The position numbers and the translations under genes are program-made. A DNA stretch of 64,000 nucleotides from Bacteroidota bacterium. GTDB lineage: Bacteria > Bacteroidota > Bacteroidia > Bacteroidales > F082. The DNA lies in assembly GCA_009773165.1 (NCBI GenBank), contig WOUZ01000004.1:186001-250000 (forward strand), written 5' to 3'. This document shows positions 35,862 to 45,285 of this stretch, piece after piece (the first letter of the stretch is position 1; the number at the start of each line of letters is the position of its first letter). The notes under the pieces are model-generated. The model did no database searches. It saw nothing but the letters and a program-made list of their open reading frames with translations, and was not told the DNA's origin.

Positions 35862-36902
35862 TTAATTCCCTGCCACAACTTCTATCTTGTCATTACTTAA
35901 TAAAAATACCATATCCAAACCAGAATTACTCATTAACCTGTTATATTCAACACCAAAACTTTCTTCATTCAGCAAGTGTGATTCAACGATATCAGCATAA
36001 AACATTGCATCGGTGCCTAAAGTAACATCGATAACATTTATCATAGCATCGCCTAATATATGAATGGAGTTATTCACTTCAATATTGAGTTGATCGAAGC
36101 TATGTAAATTCAGACTACTCTCAGATTTATCAGAAAAATGATTCTTGAGCTTTTTAATATCTTCATTATAATATCCCAGCAATTGAGATTTTACGCGTGT
36201 TTCAGCCATTAATTCTTTCACTCCTTGTTTATCATTTCTGAGTTTCATCTCGTCCAAATAGTTCAAAACGGGCTTATTGCGTGTAAAAATGGCTGCTTGA
36301 AGTGTGTTTAAATACAGGATATCATGTGCATCAGCCAGGCGTTGGGTTGATATCTCTTCGCTCTGAAGAAAAGTTTCAATAGCACTCATATAATTCAACA
36401 AAATACTGTTCTGTGCCTGAATGCGGGCTATAGCGTTTTGTGCCATATTAAGATATTCAATAATAGGCACTTCCGTTTGACCGTCAATATCTAAAATCAC
36501 ATTAAGTGCATATAATATGTCCTCACGTGCTGGTTCCAGAAATTGGGAAAAGGTTTTTAAAGCATTGGAATAGGGATAATATGTTTTCTGGAATTCAGGC
36601 ACTGAATCGGTCAATGCGAGCACATGGTCAAGATCGTTTTGAGTATTCAAGGATTGATAATAATAGATCAACAGATACTTTTCATATTGAAGCCGTTTTG
36701 CTGAATCTTCGATAAGCTCGTTCCTTAAAAGCAAATCGTTCTGTGTAACTTTTACGTTTCTATAGCGGTCAACTTTACCAATTGTACCGCTCAACTGCTC
36801 CTTTGTACCTTCAAAGGAATCCAATCTGGTGCCAACTAAAATTCCTAAAACAAGTGCAATGATGAAAACAAAACCTAACTGAACGGATGTTAACTTCTTC
36901 AT
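35862..36902 (-). CDS. Member 4 of a tandem paralog family, membrane-anchored, unknown function
   Basis: The start at 36902 (MKKLTSVQ...) is chosen because all four paralogs begin MKK or MKKxxxxQ; an ATG at 36923 is in frame but unsupported. The 346-residue protein has one N-terminal membrane segment (about 9-25). Then comes the family signature GTIGKVDRYRNVKVTQNDLL and LRNELIEDSAKRLQYEKYLL, and a helical body with PAREDIL, AQNAIARI, DAHDILYLN and TRNKPVLNYLDEMKL. The protein is mostly helical, on the extracytoplasmic side by the likely topology. No known family was recognised. It is the most diverged of the four. Confidence 0.75.
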   Translation of the reverse strand: MKKLTSVQLGFVFIIALVLGILVGTRLDSFEGTKEQLSGTIGKVDRYRNVKVTQNDLLLRNELIEDSAKRLQYEKYLLIYYYQSLNTQNDLDHVLALTDSVPEFQKTYYPYSNALKTFSQFLEPAREDILYALNVILDIDGQTEVPIIEYLNMAQNAIARIQAQNSILLNYMSAIETFLQSEEISTQRLADAHDILYLNTLQAAIFTRNKPVLNYLDEMKLRNDKQGVKELMAETRVKSQLLGYYNEDIKKLKNHFSDKSESSLNLHSFDQLNIEVNNSIHILGDAMINVIDVTLGTDAMFYADIVESHLLNEESFGVEYNRLMSNSGLDMVFLLSNDKIEVVAGN

Positions 36903-37036
36903 AAATAGTATTTTAATAAACATAATACTTCAAAATTAAATGCCTACATGTCTTATTTAGTTTGATTTATCCCACAAATTCAATATTTTAAGAACCAATA
37001 GTATCTTTTTTAGGAATCAACCTTGCAGATGAAAAA

Positions 37037-38032
37037 TTATTTTATTGGAGAAAATCCTTCTAAAGTTCCCATATCTCCAACAAGGTACCCTAAGGTCTGC
37101 TCACTTTGATAAATGCCCATACTTTGTGAATGAAACAAATCAAAAAAGTCAAATAGCCCATCACTTCCGAGATTTATCTCGTCCAATAACCTGCTAGACA
37201 ATAATACATCTGAATTTAAGTATTGGCCAATATTGCCGAAAGCATCATCGAATCGGTCAGATACAACAAAACCCAATTTGTTAACATCGGAAGCGTATTG
37301 TTCTTTAACATAAGGTTTCAAACCTGTATCTGCCACAATTTCTTTCAATCCTTCCTTGTTATTCATCAACTTCTTTTTATTCAGATATTCCAAAACCGGT
37401 TTGTTCTGCGTTAAAACTGCTGTTTGAATAATATTGAAAGAAAGTAAATCATGGGCATCCATCAGCGTTGGATAGGTTGTGTCGGAGTTTGACTGTATGA
37501 AGGTTTCAATCGCTGTCATATAATTCATCAGAATAGCATCATGATTTTTTATGCGTGCAATCGCGTTAATTGCCTCGTTAAGGTAACGCATTACTGGTAT
37601 TTCGGCATCACTCTCAAGAGAAGATATCATATTGTATGCCAACAGTATATCTTCTCTCGCAGGTTCAAGGTAGACCTTAAAACTACTTAGTGCCTCAGCA
37701 TATGGGTAGTATGTTCTGAAAAATTCAGGTACCTTTGTTGTTAATGTTAGCACCTTCTCGACATCATATGAGGTTTTTACTGACTGATAATAATAAAACA
37801 TAAGATATTTCTGATACTGAATGCATTTATTGGTATCCTCCACTAACTCATTGCGAAGTAGAATATCTTCGTCTGTCATTTTCACGTTTCGGTAGCGATC
37901 AACCTTTCCAATTGACCCTGAAAGCTCTTCTTTACCAAAAATGGGTAAATCAATCATAAAACCTACCAACAACCCAACGGTAAAAGTTGTTATCGCTAAC
38001 AAAGCAACTTGAATAAAATTCCATTTTTTCAT
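37037..38032 (-). CDS. Member 3 of the tandem paralog family
   Basis: The ATG at 38032 is preferred to the GTG one codon earlier. The 331-residue protein has the same order as its neighbours: membrane helix, SGSIGKVDRYRNVKM, DILLRNELVEDTNKC, YYQSVK, PAREDIL, AINAIARI, DAHDLLSFN, TQNKPVLEYLNKKKLMNNKEG. The conserved half spans about residues 35-240, and the C-terminal 80 residues vary. This suggests a common fold or partner with a variable end. Confidence 0.75.
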   Translation of the reverse strand: MKKWNFIQVALLAITTFTVGLLVGFMIDLPIFGKEELSGSIGKVDRYRNVKMTDEDILLRNELVEDTNKCIQYQKYLMFYYYQSVKTSYDVEKVLTLTTKVPEFFRTYYPYAEALSSFKVYLEPAREDILLAYNMISSLESDAEIPVMRYLNEAINAIARIKNHDAILMNYMTAIETFIQSNSDTTYPTLMDAHDLLSFNIIQTAVLTQNKPVLEYLNKKKLMNNKEGLKEIVADTGLKPYVKEQYASDVNKLGFVVSDRFDDAFGNIGQYLNSDVLLSSRLLDEINLGSDGLFDFFDLFHSQSMGIYQSEQTLGYLVGDMGTLEGFSPIK

Positions 38033-38250
38033 CACCTATTTTTGTTTAAACATTTATATTTACTTGGTTTATATTGATTTACATAAATATAACTTGAATC
38101 TGATTTACTTTCAATAAAGCTTTCAAACGGTGAAAATCATGCTTATTCAATTCATGTATTCAAAACAAATTAACTTATCGAATTATGTATTTTACAATCT
38201 GAAAAATGTACTATTGATTTAATATTCAGTTTAACCTGTTTTTGGTAAAA

Positions 38251-39177
38251 TTATAAACGGGTCCCAAATGGTAATTGCTCCATTGAACTAAGTTCTAATT
38301 CATTTAAAACTTCATCACTGCTAAAACCACCGCTTAACTCTTCGTTTGAACAAAAAGCATCCTGTATTGCAACATCTGTAACTATTATTAAACGGAAACT
38401 ATCTGTATAGTCAATACCTAAAGTTTGAATATCAATAGCAAATTGATCTTTAAATAACTGTTTTAGCTGATTATCAGCAATAAGTTCCTTGACACCTTCT
38501 TTATCATTCAGAAGTTTTTTCTTATCTAAGTAACTGAGCATTGGTTTATTCTGGGTGAGAATTGCAGATTGTAAAAGGCTCATTGAAATAATATCATGTG
38601 CGTCGTCAAGTGCCACATAGTCACGATCTGGATTATTTTCTTTAAAAGTTATAATAGCATTCATCAAATTTAATAGTACAGTTTCATTGTTTTTAATCCG
38701 GGCAATGGCATTTTGAGCCTGGTTAAGGTATCCGATTATTGGAACATTTAAGTTTTCATCCAACGAAACAATTACACTCATGGCATATAAAATTTCTTCA
38801 CGTGCAGGTACAAGAAAAGTTTTAAAACTTTCCAGTGCATTCATATAAGGATAATAAGTCTTGGCAAAATCTTCTGCTTCAGTCATCTTCTTTAAAACCT
38901 CGTCTACATCGAAGGAAATCTTCAGTGATTTGTAATAATAAAAAAGCAAATACCTTTCGTATTGACGGCGTTTGGCTGTGTCTTCGACTAACTCATTACG
39001 CAATAAAATATCATCTTCCGTTACTTTCACATTTCTGTAACGATCCACTTTTCCAATTGAGCCAGATAATTTTTCTTTTTCGAATAAAGGCAGATCGATC
39101 ATTGAACCAATCAATAAACCGCCGACAAATGTCAATAATGCGAAAAGGCTTACCTGAATTAATGTTAACTTTTTCAT
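38251..39177 (-). CDS. Member 2 of the tandem paralog family
   Basis: The 308-residue protein is closest to member 1 (39484). They share SGSIGKVDRYRNV, DILLRNELVEDTAKR, RYLLFYYYKSLK, YPYMNALESFKT, PAREEIL, AQNAIARI, DAHDIISM and TQNKPMLSYLDKKKLLNDKEG. It has an N-terminal membrane helix (about 8-26). Gaps of about 218 and 306 bp surround it, so it may have its own promoter. Confidence 0.78.
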   Translation of the reverse strand: MKKLTLIQVSLFALLTFVGGLLIGSMIDLPLFEKEKLSGSIGKVDRYRNVKVTEDDILLRNELVEDTAKRRQYERYLLFYYYKSLKISFDVDEVLKKMTEAEDFAKTYYPYMNALESFKTFLVPAREEILYAMSVIVSLDENLNVPIIGYLNQAQNAIARIKNNETVLLNLMNAIITFKENNPDRDYVALDDAHDIISMSLLQSAILTQNKPMLSYLDKKKLLNDKEGVKELIADNQLKQLFKDQFAIDIQTLGIDYTDSFRLIIVTDVAIQDAFCSNEELSGGFSSDEVLNELELSSMEQLPFGTRL

Positions 39178-39483
39178 TTGTTTTTATTTGTTTTCTAATG
39201 TTAAGTACTTTATTAGCAAATCGTTCATTTAAAAATTCAATTGACTGGTACCTTCAACTCAAATAACTTGGACAAACTGGAATTGAAATCATGTGAATAA
39301 TCGGAAAATCAATTTTGGCAAATTAATTTTTCTGTAAATCAATCTTTATCAAAGAACATCAGTTGTGCGAACTAAACGACCACAACAAGAAAGTTTTGTC
39401 AGTACTATTTTGAAGTCAGGTACGCTTGTTAAAACCAGATTAATAAGCGTACCTGTTTCAATAACAAATCATTAGATTGCCTT
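39178..39483. other. Intergenic region between paralog genes
   Basis: This 306-bp stretch holds only the inverted repeat at 39418-39454 and presumably the promoter of member 2. No gene is supported. Confidence 0.5.
39418..39454. repeat. 10-bp inverted repeat between paralog genes
   Basis: AGGTACGCTT and AAGCGTACCT are perfect arms separated by 17 bases, about 30 bases after the stop codon of member 1 (39484-40476). There is no T run on the minus side, so this could be an imperfect terminator, an mRNA-end structure or a protein-binding site. Confidence 0.55.
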
Positions 39484-40476
39484 TTATCTAAATTCGGAAA
39501 CGTCAGTCATAACTCCCAAATTCTGAACATCAATTCCTAATTGATCTATTGCTTTCAAAGTGCTTATGGAGCTTATTGCATCATTACTCAAGAGTAAACT
39601 GCTTAACTCTTCATTTGAACAAAAAACATCCTGCAGAGCAACATCGTTTAAAATTAAAGCATTTAAACTCTCATTTGCGATACCTAAGGTACTCATATCA
39701 GCAACAAACTGATCATTAAATAATGATTTCAGTTGAGCATCAGCAACGAGTTCTTTAACACCTTCCTTATCATTGAGAAGCTTTTTCTTATCTAGGTAAC
39801 TGAGCATAGGTTTGTTCTGGGTAAGAATTGCCGATTGCATCAGGTTCATTGAAATGATGTCGTGTGCATCCTCCAACGCCCAATACTTTCCTTCAGGATT
39901 GGCATCTTTGAAAGTAATAATAGCATTCATAAGGTTCATAAGAATAGATTCATTGCTGTTGATACGGGCAATAGCGTTTTGAGCCTGATTTAGGTATCCA
40001 ATAACAGGAACTTTCGCATTTTCATCCAATGAAGAAACCATATTCAAAGCAAAAAGAATATCCTCACGTGCTGGAACAAGGTATGTTTTGAAACTTTCCA
40101 AAGCTATCATGTAGGGATAGTAAGTTTTAGCAAATTCTTCTGTTTCAGTTGTTTTCTTCAAAACTTCATCTACGTCAAAAGAAGTTTTAAGTGACTTATA
40201 ATAATAAAACAGCAGGTATTTTTCGTATTGAGTGCGTTTGGCGGTGTCGTCAAGCAACTCATTCCGCAATAAAATATCATCTTCTGATACCTGAACATTG
40301 CGATAGCGATCTACTTTCCCTATTGAACCTCCGAGATACTTACCCATCTCATAATAATCAGTTTGGGAGTCAGCACCCTGGGGCGAATAGTTTACAATAC
40401 TGATACCCAGGAATAATCCTACTACCAGTGCGAGAGCTGCGAGGAGTGCGGCTTGAAGTAAAGTGTACTTTTTCAT
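39484..40476 (-). CDS. Member 1 of the tandem paralog family
   Basis: The 330-residue protein is the first of four relatives, 82 bases downstream of the anti-sigma-like membrane protein. It has an N-terminal membrane helix (about 9-28), an extra spacer (YSPQGADSQTDYYEMGKY), then GGSIGKVDRYRNVQVSEDDI and the shared helical body ending near TQNKPMLSYLDKKKLLNDKEG. The C-terminal tail is acidic and leucine-rich. Its place next to an ECF sigma pair suggests that the family is part of that regulon; function unknown. Confidence 0.78.
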   Translation of the reverse strand: MKKYTLLQAALLAALALVVGLFLGISIVNYSPQGADSQTDYYEMGKYLGGSIGKVDRYRNVQVSEDDILLRNELLDDTAKRTQYEKYLLFYYYKSLKTSFDVDEVLKKTTETEEFAKTYYPYMIALESFKTYLVPAREDILFALNMVSSLDENAKVPVIGYLNQAQNAIARINSNESILMNLMNAIITFKDANPEGKYWALEDAHDIISMNLMQSAILTQNKPMLSYLDKKKLLNDKEGVKELVADAQLKSLFNDQFVADMSTLGIANESLNALILNDVALQDVFCSNEELSSLLLSNDAISSISTLKAIDQLGIDVQNLGVMTDVSEFR

Positions 40477-40558
40477 TGTTTTGAAATTTTAGTTGTAAAT
40501 AATAATTGTTTCTATTTTATTGAATGATCATTAAGTGGATAAAAAGTTGGTTTTTTTG

Positions 40559-41311
40559 TCAAAAAGTTAGGTGTTTTTTTATAATAACTGATTGATTTTG
40601 GAAAGCAGTGACAGTGACCGCAGCCTGAGCATCCGTAGTTTTTTCCAGAATAAGTTGAAATGAGTTCATTCCTGTTGCTGTAAAATTCACTGATCCCATA
40701 TTGTAATCACTTGAATTCGAACCTTCTGTCATAACAAATTCGGCCTTGGCAACCTTAAAATCGGTAGTACTAAATGAAGTTTCCAGATGAAGCTCGTTTG
40801 GACTATTGATCACAAAATTCAAATAGTAAAGGTTGCCAATCTGATAAGGAATCATTTTAATGCTGCTGTGTTGGTAAGCATAGGAAATTTCTTGTCCGGA
40901 GGCGCTACTTATACTTCCTGCAAGCCTGCTTGTATCAGTTGGACCAATTTCAGCCAGAAAAAACCATGTAAAAGCCGTACCTACCATTACACCGGTAAAT
41001 AAAATCATCGCATAACGAACAGGGAAAGGATTGAATAATTGATCCCAAAAAGGGTTGTCCCACCAACTTGGTTTTGGAACCCGCTTTTTTGACGTAATGC
41101 GCTGCATGACTTCTTCAGTAATATCTACAGGATGCTCCTCCACATGTGTTTTTTCAAGATGAAGCTCAATCTCCTTAAGTTTGTCCAGGTGATCATTCTC
41201 AGTTTTGGAACTCGAATTTTCAGCCAGATTTCTATCAGAGCTTTTGCCTTTCATCTGTTCCTTGTCAGGGTTTTTATCCGACTGAGCTGAAGCGTTTTTC
41301 CTGAAGTCCAT
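40559..41311 (-). CDS. Single-pass membrane protein, likely anti-sigma factor for the adjacent ECF sigma
   Basis: The 250-residue protein has a long charged, disordered cytoplasmic part (1 to about 95), with a conserved-looking helix HVEEHPVDITEEVMQRI typical of sigma-binding ends. One membrane segment lies at about 100-122. A beta-rich extracytoplasmic domain follows, starting AGSISSASGQ. The gene begins 17 bases after the ECF sigma gene, so the two are co-transcribed. The short AGSI stretch after the membrane recalls the GSIGKVDR start of the paralogs downstream, which might be chance. Confidence 0.6.
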   Translation of the reverse strand: MDFRKNASAQSDKNPDKEQMKGKSSDRNLAENSSSKTENDHLDKLKEIELHLEKTHVEEHPVDITEEVMQRITSKKRVPKPSWWDNPFWDQLFNPFPVRYAMILFTGVMVGTAFTWFFLAEIGPTDTSRLAGSISSASGQEISYAYQHSSIKMIPYQIGNLYYLNFVINSPNELHLETSFSTTDFKVAKAEFVMTEGSNSSDYNMGSVNFTATGMNSFQLILEKTTDAQAAVTVTAFQNQSVIIKKHLTF

Positions 41312-41328
41312 TGTATTATAGTTTTAAT

Positions 41329-41928
41329 TTATTCAAATGTTCTAAAATACGGTGTCTTTTCGAGTATCTCTTTAATCTGCATTCGCGCATCGAACAAGCG
41401 CGACCTTACTTTTTGCTCCGAAATCTGCAGCGAATAAGCTACTTCTTTGTAGGAGAGTTGTTCATAATACTTCAAAACTATCACCGCTCTATATTTCTCT
41501 TTTAATTGATTAACAGCATATTGCAACTGATATTCACGCTCATCATATGTATCTTCTCTTTCATCTTCTACATTTTTTAAATATTCAATTCCAACATTAT
41601 TTTTTTGTTTTTTCAAATAATTTAAAGCAGTATTAACTGCAATACGATACACCCAGCTGAAAAATTTGTGGTCGCCGCTAACAGTTGCCAAAGCCTCATA
41701 TGCTTTTACAAACACCACTTGAGTTAGTTCCCTTGCCTCATCCCTGTCATGAATCATTCGTATAAGCAGATTGTAAACAGGGCGTTGGTACTTGTCAACT
41801 AATACTCTATATGCATTCACCTGTCCTTTGAGTACCTTTCTGATTATTTCATGATCTTCAAGGGCACTCTGCTGTGCTGCTTCCAGTTTCTCTTTATCCG
41901 GTTTATCTATGTCATCTTCATTTTTCAT
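41329..41928 (-). CDS. RNA polymerase sigma-70 factor, ECF subfamily
   Basis: The 199-residue protein has region 2 (about 38-105: YQRPVYNLLIRMIHDRDEAR, then VFVKAYEAL and FSWVYRIAVNTALNYLKKQ) and region 4 (about 135-190: LKEKYRAVIVLKYYEQLSYKEVAYSLQISEQKVRSRLFDAR). It lies between a PrsW-type intramembrane protease gene and the anti-sigma-like gene. This is the set needed for sigma release by regulated membrane proteolysis. Its targets may include the four-paralog group downstream. Confidence 0.93.
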   Translation of the reverse strand: MKNEDDIDKPDKEKLEAAQQSALEDHEIIRKVLKGQVNAYRVLVDKYQRPVYNLLIRMIHDRDEARELTQVVFVKAYEALATVSGDHKFFSWVYRIAVNTALNYLKKQKNNVGIEYLKNVEDEREDTYDEREYQLQYAVNQLKEKYRAVIVLKYYEQLSYKEVAYSLQISEQKVRSRLFDARMQIKEILEKTPYFRTFE

Positions 41929-41965
41929 GAATTACACTTTATGTTTTGAAAAAGTTGGTTTTTCA

Positions 41966-42964
41966 TTAACTATTTTCCAATTGACTTAATTTCCACAGTT
42001 CTCTGTGCTTGATTCTGATGAGTGGTTGCAATGCAAGCTCACCGGTTTTACCAACCTGTTTACGTAAAGCTTTGAGCTCTGTAAGCTTTTCAATCGTATC
42101 GTTTTCAGCTATTGGCGTAAATCCGTTCTCTTTAAGCATCAGGTTACGTTTTGCTTTGATCGAAAGTTCGAGATACAGGCTTAGGTAATTATACAGATCT
42201 ACAATCATTTCTGAGTCAAAATGCGCTCTCAGTCCGGCGATATATGCTCCCGATCGGGTACCCGAAAACTTGCCCTGCCTGATCATTCTCAATATTTCTA
42301 CCTCGTTACTGAATTCCATTTCCAACCAATTTTGGAGACTGCTGGTACTTTGTTTAAAAATAAAGCCAAAGAAAACAGGGAGTAGCACAAAAATGAGTAA
42401 GGTTTGGAGGTATGGATTCAGAAAAAAATGATTAAATGCGCTGTGAACGATGATCGCAACAAATAGTCCACTAGGTACTGAAAAAAAGAGTTTCTTCTCG
42501 CGCTGTATTCCACCCATTATAAGTAGCGCTACAATAGCAGTGCAGCCACCATGCATGAGGGCTGTACCAAAACCACGCAACATCCATAACATCATTGATG
42601 GCTCATCTCCAATGAAATAGATATAAACCATATTCTCAATCAATGCGAAACCAGTTCCTGAAGCAAACCCATAAATGGCAGCGTCAATTGAGAAACCAAT
42701 TTTTCGTCGTGCGATAAGAAAGAAAACAAAAAGTGCTTTTAAAACCTCTTCAACAATAGGGGCAAAATAGCGGGTAAAGTTTTCAAAACTGAGCGTAAAA
42801 TGCGACGAAAGCCATTCATTTGAAAGATAAGAAAACCATGCTGCCAGTCCACCCCACAATATTGCTAAGACAAGATTTTTTTTACTCACCAATTTAAAGC
42901 TATCCATCAGGAAAAGCCCTGTTAGAAAAAGAAGTACTGGCATCAAGCTGAAAACGATTTTCAT
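41966..42964 (-). CDS. PrsW-family intramembrane metalloprotease
   Basis: The 332-residue protein has about eight membrane helices and the PrsW motifs: EEVLK (72-76), ALIENMVY (107-114) and MHGG (137-140, His138). These are the presumed metal-binding residues. In Bacillus, PrsW makes the first cut in the anti-SigW factor. The gene is 37 bases upstream of an ECF sigma gene in the same direction. The C-terminal 100 residues are a soluble helical tail not always present in the family. Confidence 0.9.
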   Translation of the reverse strand: MKIVFSLMPVLLFLTGLFLMDSFKLVSKKNLVLAILWGGLAAWFSYLSNEWLSSHFTLSFENFTRYFAPIVEEVLKALFVFFLIARRKIGFSIDAAIYGFASGTGFALIENMVYIYFIGDEPSMMLWMLRGFGTALMHGGCTAIVALLIMGGIQREKKLFFSVPSGLFVAIIVHSAFNHFFLNPYLQTLLIFVLLPVFFGFIFKQSTSSLQNWLEMEFSNEVEILRMIRQGKFSGTRSGAYIAGLRAHFDSEMIVDLYNYLSLYLELSIKAKRNLMLKENGFTPIAENDTIEKLTELKALRKQVGKTGELALQPLIRIKHRELWKLSQLENS

Positions 42965-43545
42965 AAAGACTTTTTTAAAAATGAATCTTTTTACAAATAG
43001 AAACAGAGACTAACTCATACTTGACTAAATAATTTAATATGAGGTATTTATAAGTCGCATTAGAATTATACGATAGAAACCAGTTCAAGTAGAATTCTGA
43101 ATTAAGAAAGCCAAGAAAAGACTGATTATTAAAAATATAAAGCGGTATGTTCTCAGCAGGGCTTGAAAATAAGCACTTCCACTGGGAAACCTGCAATGAA
43201 AAAAATGCCAGTAGATTTACATGGTGCTTAGAAACCCTATAAGATAGATCATCAACCATAATGTGTTGATTTTACTTGTCTCTGCTGTTAACAAAACTTC
43301 CTGTTCATTGTATTAAAAGCTAATTTTTTGGCAGTAACTTAATAAATAGTATCGGGCAATCAGATTGCAGTAATTGAAGAGTTGGATTGGAACTTTTAAT
43401 AATATCAATGAGCAAGCGCAAATGTAAGTTATTACCCAATTAAAAACAAATTCCAATCCTTTATTAGGTCTTTTTATTCAAAAAAAAATGATGCGGGATT
43501 TGATCTCGCATCATTTATAAAATAATTGTACAGAATACCTGAAGA
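42965..43545. other. Gene-poor region between PrsW and phosphohexomutase genes
   Basis: It contains the hexomutase terminator (43488-43514) and a 94-codon minus-strand frame (42975-43259) with no family features. Near 43145-43200 are scattered short hairpin-capable stretches. Otherwise nothing is supported. Confidence 0.5.
43488..43514 (-). terminator. Rho-independent terminator of the sugar-nucleotide operon
   Basis: ATGATGCGGGA pairs with TCTCGCATCAT (one mismatch) around a 5-base loop. On the minus strand it is followed by nine T. It lies about 30 bases after the hexomutase stop codon. Confidence 0.88.
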
Positions 43546-45285
43546 CTAACTATTTAAAGCCTCCATCACTTGTTTGATCATGTGCTCAAGTTCATTATCG
43601 ATAACATCAAATTGGTCACGATTTTCAAGAATTCCTTTTACACCAAAATAAAATTTTATTTTGGGTTCGGTTCCCGATGGTCTTATGCTTATTTTATTAC
43701 CATTTTCGGTTAAAAACTGTAAAACATCCGATTTGGGCAAATCAATGGTGGTTTGCTTTCCTTCAACGAGATTTCGTGTAATCCGCTGCTCATAGTCTTT
43801 TATTAAGACAAGACGTGAACCAGCTATTTCGAGTGGCGGATTATTCCTGTAGCGCTCCATCATAGCCTTAATTTCCTGTGCGCCGGCCATTCCTTTTTTG
43901 GTGACTGAAACGAGTTTTTCTTTATAAAACCCAAATTCAACATAGATATCTTTAAGTAAATCGTACATGCTTTTTCCCTGATCAGCAGCCCATGCCGCTG
44001 TTTCAGCTATCATCACACAAGAAATTACAGCATCTTTATCGCGAACGAAATCTCCAACAAGGTAACCATAACTTTCTTCACCTCCACCAATAAACGTTTT
44101 CTTACCTTCATATTTCTGAATTATATCTGCGATATATTTAAATCCGGTTAAAACATCAAACCGTTCCACCCCATATTTGTCAGCAATATTGAAAAGCAGT
44201 TCAGAAGTAACAATTGTTTTTACAATATATTCATTTCCGGTAAGTTTACCCTTTTCACTCCATCTGCTAATCAGGTAATAGAGCAACAAACTTGCAGCCT
44301 GGTTTCCATTTAATAAAATAAATTTTCCCTGATCGTTTTTAACAGCAATTCCAACTCTGTCGCCATCAGGATCGGTTGCCATCACAATATCAGCGTCAAT
44401 TTCTTCAGCTTTTGCAATAGCCATGCTCAAGGCAGCAGGTTCTTCAGGATTAGGAGAATATACAGTCGGAAAGTTCCCATCAACGATATTCTGCTCCTCA
44501 ACAGTTGTAATCGACTCGAAACCAACAGCTTTTAAAGCCATTGGAACCAATTTTACTGTTGAGCCGTGTATGGGTGTAAATACAATTTTGAAATTTTTCT
44601 GTCGTTGAATCACCTCAGGAGACAAACTAAGTCCCTTGATGCGTTCCACATAAATTTTATCAAAATCATCCCCTAGCAAGGTTATCAGTTCGGTTTTAGA
44701 ATTAAAATTTACATCAGCCGGTCCCGAAATTTTCTCAACTTCGGTAATGACATTTTTGTCGTGTGGTGCAATTAGTTGTCCGCCATCATTCCAGTAAGCT
44801 TTATAGCCATTATATTCCTTGGGGTTGTGCGAGGCGGTTATTACAACACCACTCTGACAGCCAAAATAGCGCACAGCAAATGAGAGCTCAGGTGTTGGAC
44901 GAAGACTTTCAAAAAGATACACCTTAATGTTATTGGCCGACATTACCTCAGCTGTAATTCTGGCAAAGTAATCGCTGTTATTTCTGCAATCATAAGCGAT
45001 TGCCATTGAAGGTGTTTCAATCGAAGGAAACATTTTTCGGATATAATTGGCAAGGCCTTGTGTTGCCATAGCAACAGTATATTTATTCATACGGTTGGTG
45101 CCAACTCCCATAATCCCTCTTAGGCCACCTGTTCCAAACTCCAGGTTACGGTAAAAACTTTCGGTGAGTTCCTGAGGATCCTCTTCCATGAGAAGTCTTA
45201 CTTTTTCAATCGTCTCAGAATCATAAGGTTCAGAAAGCCATTGACTTGCTTTCGCGAGAATGGCAGGATCAATCTGTTGTTTCAT
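43546..45285 (-). CDS. Phosphoglucomutase/phosphomannomutase (PgcA-like)
   Basis: The 579-residue protein is an alpha-D-phosphohexomutase of the long (PgcA) form. It has LEFGTGGLRGIMG near residue 50, active-site Ser152 in TASHNPKEYNG, the metal loop TDPDGDR, the sugar loop GGEESYG, and the phosphate loop RPSGTEPK. It moves phosphate between C1 and C6 of glucose or mannose and so feeds UDP-glucose formation. It is the last gene of the uxs-rmlD-GxxExxY-pgm operon, with a 4-base overlap with the gene before it. Confidence 0.95.
   Translation of the reverse strand: MKQQIDPAILAKASQWLSEPYDSETIEKVRLLMEEDPQELTESFYRNLEFGTGGLRGIMGVGTNRMNKYTVAMATQGLANYIRKMFPSIETPSMAIAYDCRNNSDYFARITAEVMSANNIKVYLFESLRPTPELSFAVRYFGCQSGVVITASHNPKEYNGYKAYWNDGGQLIAPHDKNVITEVEKISGPADVNFNSKTELITLLGDDFDKIYVERIKGLSLSPEVIQRQKNFKIVFTPIHGSTVKLVPMALKAVGFESITTVEEQNIVDGNFPTVYSPNPEEPAALSMAIAKAEEIDADIVMATDPDGDRVGIAVKNDQGKFILLNGNQAASLLLYYLISRWSEKGKLTGNEYIVKTIVTSELLFNIADKYGVERFDVLTGFKYIADIIQKYEGKKTFIGGGEESYGYLVGDFVRDKDAVISCVMIAETAAWAADQGKSMYDLLKDIYVEFGFYKEKLVSVTKKGMAGAQEIKAMMERYRNNPPLEIAGSRLVLIKDYEQRITRNLVEGKQTTIDLPKSDVLQFLTENGNKISIRPSGTEPKIKFYFGVKGILENRDQFDVIDNELEHMIKQVMEALNS

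Noticed and set aside
38835..39266. 143-codon plus-strand frame opposite paralog member 2
   Set aside because: Similar antisense frames arise over the same conserved segment in the other paralogs, as expected from shared coding sequence.
42975..43259. 94-codon minus-strand reading frame
   Set aside because: No signal peptide, domain or sensible composition. It lies in a gap after PrsW without coupling and without a promoter. Probably chance.
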